DNA of 17,878 nucleotides. It comes from CAYMUB01 sp964393545. Its GTDB lineage: Bacteria; Patescibacteriota; Microgenomatia; Daviesbacterales; UBA10151. The notes beneath the pieces were generated by a model. It saw nothing but the letters and a program-made list of their open reading frames with translations. It was not told where the DNA came from and made no database searches. This document shows positions 7,551 to 13,382 of the stretch, piece after piece (position 1 is the stretch's first letter; each line of letters starts with the position of its first letter). A program made the position numbers and the translations under genes. The DNA lies in the NCBI GenBank assembly GCA_964393545.1, contig CAYMUB010000003.1:1-17878 (forward strand), given 5' to 3'.

Positions 7551-8567
7551 TCAGTCTAATACCTCCTTTAATCTATTTTTTTTAATTGCTTCTTTAATCT
7601 CTCTGACAATTCTTCGCCCTGTGGACATTGGCTCATCATAATTCAAATAAGTATATGGAGAACCATTAATAAAACAATTAGTTCCGGCCACAATTCTGGC
7701 AGAAATTTCTATCACATAAATTTCCTCTGATGAAGTAATAATTGTCTCCAAACAAAAAGGTCCGAATAAACCTTTTTTGGGTATTAATCTTTTTGAAGTT
7801 TCCACAACTCTTTCTGCCATAGACATTGCCTCTGCAAGCATTGACTCCCGGACTGCTAAAGGAATATTGGCCACCACCTCAAATGATGGTTCAATATTTA
7901 AACCTCTTTGGTTTTTAGCAGGAATTCTGCCTAAAGAATCAACATTTGTTTCATAACGTTTATCAATACTCATTATCTCCACCTTTTTATTTAAGGGAGA
8001 ATAAAAAAAGTGAAAATAAAGTGGAACTCCAATTACATATTCCTGAACCATGAACTGTGCCTCTTCAAAGCTTTTTAGTTTTTCATCTAATTCTTTTTGA
8101 TTCCGGGCAGTAAAATAGCCTTTCCCCCCAGCAGCACCATATGATTTAACAATAACCGGTCTATCAATTTTATCTCCTTTTTTAAAACGGTGTGGAACTT
8201 TTACTCCTGATTCTTCCATCCAATTTCTTTGCATTTTTCTATTCTCTTCCCAATCCAAAACTAATTTATTTCCAAAGTATGGAATTTTCATTTTCTTGTT
8301 TTCTTCCATACCTAAGTAAGCCACAAATGAGCCATGTGGGATTATAATGGAATTTCTTTTTTGTAAATCTTTCTCTAGTTTAGGAAAATCTGTCCATGAG
8401 GAAATTTCCAAAACTTCATCAATAAAATTATTATATGAGCTGTAAAGAGGAATTCTGTTGGGAGTAGCCACTACTGCAGTCCTAAAACCTTCATCTTTTG
8501 CCCCTTTGAGGATTTGCAGGGCGGAGTGAGATCCTAAAGTAACAATAGTGTAATTTTTAGTTCCCAT
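7551..8567 (-). CDS. purP: Formate-dependent FAICAR synthetase, archaeal type (PurP-B)
   Basis: PurP ligates formate to AICAR with ATP, a folate-free route to FAICAR known mainly from archaea. The 338 residues align along their length with the Methanocaldococcus enzyme: LGSHSALQILKGAKDEGF (11-28), PHGSFVAY (77-84), PYFGNK (96-101), Gly-rich ATP loop GAAGGKGYF (144-152), FFYSPLNKKVE (187-197), IDKRYETN (201-208), RIPAKNQ (214-220), GPFCLET (269-275) and EISARIVAGTN (287-297), the metal- and ATP-binding strand. It is first in the eight-gene operon; a consensus promoter puts the expected transcript start at its ATG, with no room for a leader or riboswitch. Archaeal-type PurP in a bacterial-looking operon suggests old lateral transfer. 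Activity looks likely because the motifs are intact. Confidence 0.9.
   Translation of the reverse strand: MGTKNYTIVTLGSHSALQILKGAKDEGFRTAVVATPNRIPLYSSYNNFIDEVLEISSWTDFPKLEKDLQKRNSIIIPHGSFVAYLGMEENKKMKIPYFGNKLVLDWEENRKMQRNWMEESGVKVPHRFKKGDKIDRPVIVKSYGAAGGKGYFTARNQKELDEKLKSFEEAQFMVQEYVIGVPLYFHFFYSPLNKKVEIMSIDKRYETNVDSLGRIPAKNQRGLNIEPSFEVVANIPLAVRESMLAEAMSMAERVVETSKRLIPKKGLFGPFCLETIITSSEEIYVIEISARIVAGTNCFINGSPYTYLNYDEPMSTGRRIVREIKEAIKKNRLKEVLD
7561..7569 (-). promoter_or_regulatory. Strong ribosome binding site for purP-A
   Basis: On the minus strand the last codons of purP-B contain AAAGGAGGT, a full match to the 16S anti-Shine-Dalgarno sequence, 11 bases before the GTG at 7549. It supports the GTG as the true start of purP-A. 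Confidence 0.75.
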
Positions 8568-8572
8568 AACTT

Positions 8573-8601
8573 ATTATATTAAATAGACTACCAAATGTCA
8601 A
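8573..8601 (-). promoter_or_regulatory. Consensus promoter of the purP-B to prs operon
   Basis: On the minus strand TTGACA (8596-8601) is followed after 17 bases by TATAAT (8573-8578), a full match to the housekeeping sigma consensus. The ATG of purP-B begins 6 bases after the -10 box, so transcription should start at the start codon itself (leaderless mRNA). The -35 box overlaps the first ATG (8595) of the divergent purA frame. No operator-like palindrome is evident. Confidence 0.8.
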
Positions 8602-8633
8602 AAACTTATGCTACACTCTTGTCACTTTCAACA

Positions 8634-9911
8634 ATGAAAAATAATGTCTCAGTTATTGTTGGTACACAATGGGGTGACGAAGGCAAAGGAAGAATTGTTG
8701 ATTTGTTATCTGCAAATGCAGATTATGCGGTAAGATTTAACGGCGGAAATAACGCCGGACATACAATAATTGTAAATGGTAAAAAATATCCTTTTCACTT
8801 AATCCCCTCTGGGATTCTACAACCTAAAACAATCGGTGTTATTGCTAATGGCGTAGTTTTGGACCTAGAGGTTTTAGTTTCTGAAATTAAAATGCTTCAG
8901 GATGAAGGAAGAAATTTGAAAGGTAAATTATTTATTTCTGACAGATGTCACATAATTTTACCCTATCATAAATCTTTGGACGAAGCTTATGAAAATGCCA
9001 GAGGAAAAGAAAAATTAGGAACAACTAAAAGAGGTATCGGTCCTGTTTATGCTGATAAAGTTAGTTATAACGGAATAAGGATTTATGAATTAGTTAGATG
9101 GGACTTGTTTGTTGAGAAGTTTACATTTCAAGCAAAAATTAAAAATAAAATATTAACAGCTTTTGACGTTAAACCAGTTAACATTAAAAAAGAATTAGAA
9201 AATTTCAAAAAAATGCGGGAAATTATCCTTCCCTTTATTGCGGATACTTTTCAACTTTTACAAGATGCCTTGAGTAAAAATAAGAAGATTCTGATGGAGG
9301 GTGCACAAGCAGTACTCTTGGACTTGGACTTTTCAGCCTACCCTTTCTCCACTGCATCAAATGTAGTTGCTGGTTCTGTCAATGCAGGAGCAGGAATCCC
9401 ACCTCAAAAAATAAATGAAGTTTGGGGGGTAGTTAAAGCATATACTTCAAAAGTAGGCAGTGGTCCATTCCCAACAGAGCTAACAGATGAATTAGGAAAT
9501 GAGATTCGAGAAAAAGGCAAAGAATATGGTACTACCACAGGCAGACCAAGACGAGTTGGCTGGTTGGATTTAGAATCTGTTAAATTTTCATGTATAGTTT
9601 CCGGGATAACAAATATTGCGATAACTAAAATTGATATTTTATCAGGGTTAAAAGATATTAAAGTTTGTACAGGTTACAAACTGAAAGACAAATCTATTCC
9701 TTACTCCAGTTGTGGATATCAGGAACTTTTTAAGCTAACCCCCACATATAAAACTCTTCCTGGGTGGAAAGAAAATATAGATGGGGTCAAAAATCTTAAA
9801 GATTTGCCAAAAAACTGTCAGGACTATATTAAATTTATTGAAAAGTTTTTAGCAGTCCCAATCAGCATTGTATCAACCGGTCCCTCAAGAGAAGAATATA
9901 TTCAACTGTGA
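8634..9911 (+). CDS. purA: Adenylosuccinate synthetase
   Basis: Makes adenylosuccinate from IMP, aspartate and GTP, the first step from IMP to AMP; purB on the divergent operon finishes it. Conserved blocks: the P-loop-like GTQWGDEGKG close to the N terminus, FNGGNNAGHTI, GTTKRGIGPVYADK, MEGAQAVLLDLD (usually E-G-A-Q-G), GPFPTEL, TTGRPRRVGWLD and TKIDILSGL. From the ATG at 8634 the protein has 425 residues and begins MKNNVSVIVG, matching the family. An in-frame ATG at 8595 would add 13 residues (MSKTYATLLSLST) without family support, and it overlaps the opposite -35 box, so 8634 is preferred. A weak promoter (TTCCCA, 17 bases, TAGACT at 8584-8589) would start transcription at 8595-8596, so the longer form is not excluded. 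No Shine-Dalgarno site precedes either ATG. Confidence 0.95.
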   Translation: MKNNVSVIVGTQWGDEGKGRIVDLLSANADYAVRFNGGNNAGHTIIVNGKKYPFHLIPSGILQPKTIGVIANGVVLDLEVLVSEIKMLQDEGRNLKGKLFISDRCHIILPYHKSLDEAYENARGKEKLGTTKRGIGPVYADKVSYNGIRIYELVRWDLFVEKFTFQAKIKNKILTAFDVKPVNIKKELENFKKMREIILPFIADTFQLLQDALSKNKKILMEGAQAVLLDLDFSAYPFSTASNVVAGSVNAGAGIPPQKINEVWGVVKAYTSKVGSGPFPTELTDELGNEIREKGKEYGTTTGRPRRVGWLDLESVKFSCIVSGITNIAITKIDILSGLKDIKVCTGYKLKDKSIPYSSCGYQELFKLTPTYKTLPGWKENIDGVKNLKDLPKNCQDYIKFIEKFLAVPISIVSTGPSREEYIQL

Positions 9912-10564
9912 GCAAAGTTAAAGCAATAATTTTTGATTTAGATGGTGTAATTTTAAAAAGTGAGGAGCTTTGGACTACAGCAGATTTGCTTTTCCTTAAA
10001 AACGAAGGCATTGTTGTTGATCAAGCTCAGTATGAAAAAACAATCAAAGTAATGCTTATGGGAACAGCCTTTACTGAAGGTGTTAGGGTATTTAAAAAAC
10101 ATCTTGGATTAAAGGGTGATACAGAAAAACTTCACACTAAGAGAAAGCTAATGGTTGATAGATTCTTGAAAAATGTTGGTCATATTGAAGGATTTACTGA
10201 GTTTCATAGTAAAGTAAAGAAATCTCACAAAGTAGCTATTGCTACAGCATTAATAAGATATTTTTTAGATCCAATTGCTACAAGATTTAAGTTACATGAA
10301 TTATTTAATAACCATGTCTATTCCATAGAAGATATTGGGTTTATTGCAAAACCACACCCGGATATTTACTTACATGCTGCTAAGCAGTTAGGATTGCATC
10401 CGTCTGAATGTATCGGTATTGAAGACTCTCCTAAAGGAGTTGAAGCAGTAAACGCTGCAGGAATGAAGAGTATTGCCATAACAACAACTACCACTAAAGA
10501 CCGATTATCGCACGCAGATTTAGTTGTGGATTCTTTTGAGGGAATAGACTTGAAAAAGTTGTAG
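9908..10564 (+). CDS. HAD-superfamily phosphatase (beta-phosphoglucomutase/IA type), substrate unknown
   Basis: A 218-residue HAD subfamily IA protein: motif I FDLDGV with nucleophile Asp10 and Asp12, motif II IATAL with Thr113, motif III Lys148 in AKPHPDIY, motif IV GIEDSPKGVEA (170-180) with Glu172 and Asp173. A small helical cap lies between motifs I and II. The GTG start overlaps the purA stop (GTGA), so the two are translationally coupled. Family members include beta-phosphoglucomutases and phosphatases for sugar phosphates or nucleotides; which applies is not visible. Four bases after its stop lies a 40-base copy of the guaA 3' end, so before a cassette arrived this gene probably converged directly on guaA. 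Confidence 0.85.
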   Translation: MSKVKAIIFDLDGVILKSEELWTTADLLFLKNEGIVVDQAQYEKTIKVMLMGTAFTEGVRVFKKHLGLKGDTEKLHTKRKLMVDRFLKNVGHIEGFTEFHSKVKKSHKVAIATALIRYFLDPIATRFKLHELFNNHVYSIEDIGFIAKPHPDIYLHAAKQLGLHPSECIGIEDSPKGVEAVNAAGMKSIAITTTTTKDRLSHADLVVDSFEGIDLKKL

Positions 10565-10568
10565 AGTC

Positions 10569-10608
10569 TTATTCCCACTCCATAGTGGCTGGGGGTTTGT
10601 TGGTAATA
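10569..10608 (-). pseudogene. Displaced copy of the guaA 3' end (direct repeat copy 1)
   Basis: On the minus strand these bases encode ITNKPPATMEWE and a TAA, exactly the C terminus of GuaA. They match 11077-11116 at 38 of 40 bases with a constant offset of 508. Both differences are silent (GAG/GAA and ATT/ATC). Nothing of guaA is seen beyond it, so it is a gene-end remnant, probably one boundary of the inserted cassette. Confidence 0.85.
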
Positions 10609-10610
10609 GT

Positions 10611-10619
10611 TGGTATAAT
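10611..10619 (+). promoter_or_regulatory. Extended -10 promoter of the toxin remnant
   Basis: TGG followed by TATAAT (10614-10619) is an extended -10 element with a perfect hexamer; no good -35 lies at 16-18 bases. The expected start (~10626) is two bases before the ATG at 10628, so the transcript would be almost leaderless. Confidence 0.55.
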
Positions 10620-10627
10620 TTTAGCAG

Positions 10628-10777
10628 ATGGAAGAAATTAGTTGGATTATTGAGACTTTTGAAACAAATAGCGGAGAAAAAGTGGTTGATAAATTTATCA
10701 AAAAACAGACTCAGGAAACACCGCAAAAAGAATTAGGTATAGCTTTACAGAGAATGAAAAGTTTGACATCAATATAA
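10628..10777 (+). pseudogene. Gp49/HigB-like toxin with internal deletion (49-residue remnant)
   Basis: The open frame has 49 codons. Its N-terminal half (ETFETNSGEKVVDKFI) resembles the start of phage Gp49/HigB-like RelE-superfamily toxins, where E-T-x-x-G-x-x-P-V-x-E-F-L is typical. Its C-terminal half (FIKKQTQETPQKELGIALQR) resembles the end of the same family (F-x-K-K-T-Q-K-T-P-x-x-E-I-x-x-A-x-x-R). The ~60-residue core in between, which carries the RNase fold's central strands, is absent, so the toxin should be inactive. It lies just upstream of an antitoxin in the usual toxin-first HigBA order. The homology rests on short motifs, so this is a good guess rather than a firm call; a genuinely small protein is the alternative. 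Confidence 0.55.
10686..10701. repeat. AT-rich 16-base perfect palindrome in the toxin remnant
   Basis: TTGATAAATTTATCAA is its own reverse complement. It encodes the V-D-K-F-I-K stretch where the two halves of the toxin family appear joined. It may mark the deletion junction or be chance in AT-rich DNA. Confidence 0.5.
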
Positions 10778-10792
10778 CATCTATGTTATACT
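10763..10792 (+). promoter_or_regulatory. Antitoxin promoter inside the toxin remnant
   Basis: TTGACA (10763-10768, perfect) and TATACT (10787-10792, 5 of 6) are separated by 18 bases. The expected start, seven bases after the -10 box, is base 10799, the A of the antitoxin ATG, giving a leaderless mRNA. Confidence 0.7.
10773..10790. promoter_or_regulatory. Palindromic operator, probably for autoregulation by the antitoxin
   Basis: Perfect 8-base arms TATAACAT and ATGTTATA with a CT centre lie between the -35 and -10 boxes and overlap the -10. Antitoxins of the HigA type repress their own promoter by binding such palindromes; binding here is inferred from position. Confidence 0.65.
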
Positions 10793-10798
10793 CATATT

Positions 10799-11074
10799 AT
10801 GAGTAAATGGGAAGATCTGGAAAAAGAATTATTAGCTGATCCTAAAGTCAAAAAAGAGTATGATGGTTTGGCTCCACGCTACGCTGTGATTTCTGCACTG
10901 ATAGAGGCCCGGCTTAAAAAGGGTATGACACAAAGAGATATAGCAGAAAAATTAGGAACTAAACAATCTGCTATTGCTCGTCTTGAAGGAGGAAACATTA
11001 ATCCTTCTTTGGAGTTTTTACAGAAGATAGCTCAGGTTATGGGTTATAAACTTACTGTTAGTTTATCCAGATAA
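10799..11074 (+). CDS. HigA-like XRE-family antitoxin / transcriptional regulator
   Basis: A 91-residue protein with a helical N terminus and a Cro/C1-type helix-turn-helix at about 42-65 (GMTQRDIAEKLGTKQSAIAR), followed by GGNINPSLEFLQKIAQVMGY, the standard end of the XRE domain. The N-terminal stretch (eyDGLAPRYAVISALIEARLKKG) matches HigA-type antitoxins paired with Gp49-like toxins. It lies 21 bases after the toxin remnant, has its own promoter and an operator-like palindrome, and looks intact. With the toxin broken, it is an orphan antitoxin: it may remain as a repressor or protect against related toxins. The ATG at 10799 is supported by the promoter geometry. Its stop is two bases from the guaA stop on the other strand. 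Confidence 0.85.
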   Translation: MSKWEDLEKELLADPKVKKEYDGLAPRYAVISALIEARLKKGMTQRDIAEKLGTKQSAIARLEGGNINPSLEFLQKIAQVMGYKLTVSLSR

Positions 11075-11076
11075 AT

Positions 11077-11116
11077 TTATTCCCATTCCATAGTGGCTGG
11101 GGGTTTGTTGGTGATA
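11077..11116 (-). repeat. Direct repeat copy 2: 3' end of intact guaA
   Basis: The last 40 bases of guaA, including the TAA, are repeated at 10569-10608 (38 of 40 identical). This copy is in use as the gene's C terminus (ITNKPPATMEWE). Confidence 0.85.
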
Positions 11117-12609
11117 TCGTAGACCACACGGTTTACTTCTTTTATTTCATTAACAATTCTGGTTGTAACTTTATCTAACAATTCATAAGATAACCTGGCA
11201 AAGTTGGCAGACATGGCATCTTTTGCCTCAATTGCCCTGATAGCAATTGTTTCTCCGTATGCTCTATTGTCTCCCCTAACTCCTGTTGTTTTAATTCCGG
11301 TGAAAACAGCAAAGACTTGCCAAAGTTTTTTACTAAGACCTGCTTCTTCTATTTCTTCTTGTAGAATTTGTTCTGCCTTTCTTAAGATATCTAACTTTTC
11401 CTCTGTTACTTCTCCAATAATTCTTACTGCAAGTCCTGGTCCTGGGAAAGGTTGTCTCTGAATGATACTTCGGGGTAATCCTACAATTTCTCCGATTTTT
11501 CTAACCTGGTCTTTATAAAAATTTCTTAAAGGTTCAACCAGCACTAAGTTCATATTTTCTGGTAATCCTCCAACATTATGATGAGACTTAATTACCCGTG
11601 CATGTTTACTGCCAGCACTTTCTATTACATCAGGATAGATTGTTCCTTGAACCAAAAACTTGGCTTTAATTTTCTTTGCTTCTTTTTCAAATATATTTAT
11701 AAAAGTTTTGCCAATTATTTTTCTTTTCTGCTCTGGGTCTACTATTCCTTTTAAAGCATTAAGAAATTCTTTTTTTGCATCCACAATTGAAACATTCATT
11801 TGATAATGCTTCTTAAATATTTCTCTTAAGGTATCTGTTTCCCCTTCCCTCATCAAACCTGAATCTATATAAACAGAAGTTAAATTTTTTCCAATTGCTT
11901 TATGAACAAGTAACGCAGCAACTGAGGAATCAACTCCACCAGATAAAGCACACAGAGCTTTTTGATTTTCTATTGAGTCTTTAATATCACGAATAAGATT
12001 TTCTACATACTCTTTATTTACTTCTGTTTTTTTAATAGTTTCTCCGCTTAGAGATAAGAAGTTTTCTAAAATCTGATTACCAAACTCTGTATGTACCATT
12101 TCAGGATGAAACTGAATTCCATAAATTTTTCTTTTTTCATCCGCCATTACTGCATGAGGTGTGGTTTTAGTTTTACCCAAAGACTCAAAACCCTTAGGGA
12201 CTTTCACTACTTCATTTCCATGATTCATCCAGATGGCAGATTTTTCAGATACCCCTTTTAATAATCTTGATTCCGTAGCCTTTTCAGTTAACTCAAGTTG
12301 AGCTGGACCAAATTCTTTTTTTGTTCCTGTTACTACTTCTCCATTTAAAAGATAGCCTATCAGTTGATGACCATAACAAATTCCCAAAATTGGCATTCCT
12401 AAGTTAAACATTTCTTTGTCTACAGTGGGAGCACTCTTATCAAATACATCAGCAGGTCCACCAGAAAGAATTATTCCCTCAGGCTTTAACTGTTTAACTT
12501 CTTCTAAACTTTTCTCTGATGTGATTATTTTGCACTCCACTCCAAACTCTTTTATTCTTCTGGAAATTAAATGTGCTGTTTGTCCTCCAAAATCAATTAA
12601 AATTATCAT
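11077..12609 (-). CDS. guaA: GMP synthase (glutamine-hydrolysing)
   Basis: Converts XMP to GMP using glutamine and ATP. The 510 residues show the class I glutaminase domain with the triad Cys78 (GICYGHQL), His168 and Glu170 (QFHPEMVHTE), then the ATP-pyrophosphatase domain with SGGVDSS (223-229), and the GMP synthase C-terminal dimerisation domain (QRQPFPGPGLAVR, ending NKPPATMEWE). It is last in the right-hand minus-strand operon. The ATG forms an ATGA overlap with the purQ stop and has no clear Shine-Dalgarno site. IMP dehydrogenase (guaB), which makes XMP, is not in the window. The 3' end is duplicated beyond the adjacent toxin-antitoxin cassette, making this gene the likely integration site. 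Confidence 0.96.
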   Translation of the reverse strand: MIILIDFGGQTAHLISRRIKEFGVECKIITSEKSLEEVKQLKPEGIILSGGPADVFDKSAPTVDKEMFNLGMPILGICYGHQLIGYLLNGEVVTGTKKEFGPAQLELTEKATESRLLKGVSEKSAIWMNHGNEVVKVPKGFESLGKTKTTPHAVMADEKRKIYGIQFHPEMVHTEFGNQILENFLSLSGETIKKTEVNKEYVENLIRDIKDSIENQKALCALSGGVDSSVAALLVHKAIGKNLTSVYIDSGLMREGETDTLREIFKKHYQMNVSIVDAKKEFLNALKGIVDPEQKRKIIGKTFINIFEKEAKKIKAKFLVQGTIYPDVIESAGSKHARVIKSHHNVGGLPENMNLVLVEPLRNFYKDQVRKIGEIVGLPRSIIQRQPFPGPGLAVRIIGEVTEEKLDILRKAEQILQEEIEEAGLSKKLWQVFAVFTGIKTTGVRGDNRAYGETIAIRAIEAKDAMSANFARLSYELLDKVTTRIVNEIKEVNRVVYDITNKPPATMEWE

Positions 12610-13382
12610 TGTTTTAAGTAACTAATTATACTCTCAAAAAAGAATGCTCCATGAGCTTTTTTGATATTTTCCCTTCTCCAATTTGGGTATTGGGTAATAT
12701 CTACAAACTTTTCAGGGTGTGGCATGAGTCCTAATACTTTACCTGATGGATCAGTAATACCTGCTATGGCATTTATTGAGCCATTGGGGTTTTCAGGATA
12801 TCTCTGAGTAGAGTAATTGTTTTCATCAATATATCTAAATATTACCAGGTTTTGATCTTCTATTTTTTTAATAGTCGCTTCATCTGCTAAGATTTTTCCT
12901 TCTCCATGGTTAACAGCATACCAACCAGTGTGTTCTTTTCCTTTAAAAAAAGGTGAGACATTATTCTTATCAATTGTTAATCTGACCCAACGGCATTCAA
13001 AATGACCGCTATCATTAGGTGCAAGGGTGGCATCCATTTTGCCTAAATTTCCAAAAGGCAAAAGCCCGGTTCTTATCAACACCTGAAACCCATTACAAAT
13101 TCCTATAATTACCCCACCCTTTTTTTGAAAACTAGTTAGTTCATCTTTTAAAAAACTGATTAATTCAACAGCCCAAATTTTACCTGAGGCAATATCATCT
13201 CCATAAGAAAATCCTCCTGGTAAGGCTAAAACATCAAAATCTTTTAAACTTTTTTGCTTGCTCCTTAATTCATTAACATGGACATATTGAGGAAGTGCTC
13301 CAAACTTTTTGAAAGCATAAAAAAGTTCTACATCACAATTAGTCCCATCTGATTGCAAAATACAAACTTTTATATCTTTCAT
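12606..13382 (-). CDS. purQ: FGAM synthase glutaminase subunit
   Basis: Supplies ammonia from glutamine to PurL for FGAR to FGAM. The 258 residues form a class I glutaminase: PGGFSYGDD (55-63), the nucleophile Cys96 in GICNGFQVL (94-102), NPNGS (198-202) with IAGI, and His222/Glu224 in GLMPHPE. That is somewhat longer than the ~227-residue Bacillus PurQ. A strong AAAGGAG (13391-13397) lies 8 bases before the ATG, although the ATG also overlaps the purL stop (ATGA), so expression can be both coupled and independent. Neighbouring purL lacks a glutaminase domain, so the two form the split complex, with the PurS part fused to PurL. Confidence 0.95.
   Translation of the reverse strand: MKDIKVCILQSDGTNCDVELFYAFKKFGALPQYVHVNELRSKQKSLKDFDVLALPGGFSYGDDIASGKIWAVELISFLKDELTSFQKKGGVIIGICNGFQVLIRTGLLPFGNLGKMDATLAPNDSGHFECRWVRLTIDKNNVSPFFKGKEHTGWYAVNHGEGKILADEATIKKIEDQNLVIFRYIDENNYSTQRYPENPNGSINAIAGITDPSGKVLGLMPHPEKFVDITQYPNWRRENIKKAHGAFFFESIISYLKQ

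Larger units (their letters stand above)
10569..11076. mobile_element. Putative toxin-antitoxin cassette inserted at the guaA 3' end
   Basis: About 508 bases are bounded by two copies of the last 40 bases of guaA and hold a broken toxin gene and an intact antitoxin gene. The 3' end of guaA is a known integration hotspot for genomic islands, and an element carrying its own silent-variant copy of the gene end would give exactly this structure. There is no integrase, so it would be a non-autonomous cassette or the remains of a larger island. Unequal duplication of the guaA end is the alternative. Confidence 0.45.

Noticed and set aside
8568..8594. A purine riboswitch or PurR-type operator in the divergent intergenic region.
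   Set aside because: Only 27-66 bases are available, the promoter fills them, and no aptamer-like pairing or palindromic operator is visible.
10520..10726. A 68-codon minus-strand frame across the HAD end and the start of the cassette.
   Set aside because: It is not in the frame of the guaA remnant, runs antisense through two other genes, and has no recognisable motif.
11061..11076. TTTATC/GATAAA mini-hairpin at the end of the antitoxin gene as a terminator for guaA.
   Set aside because: Six AT-rich pairs with a two-base loop and no T-run would not be stable.
12625..12640. TATAAT-like hexamer on the minus strand before guaA.
   Set aside because: No acceptable -35 at 16-18 bases, it lies in purQ coding sequence, and guaA is already coupled to purQ by an ATGA overlap.
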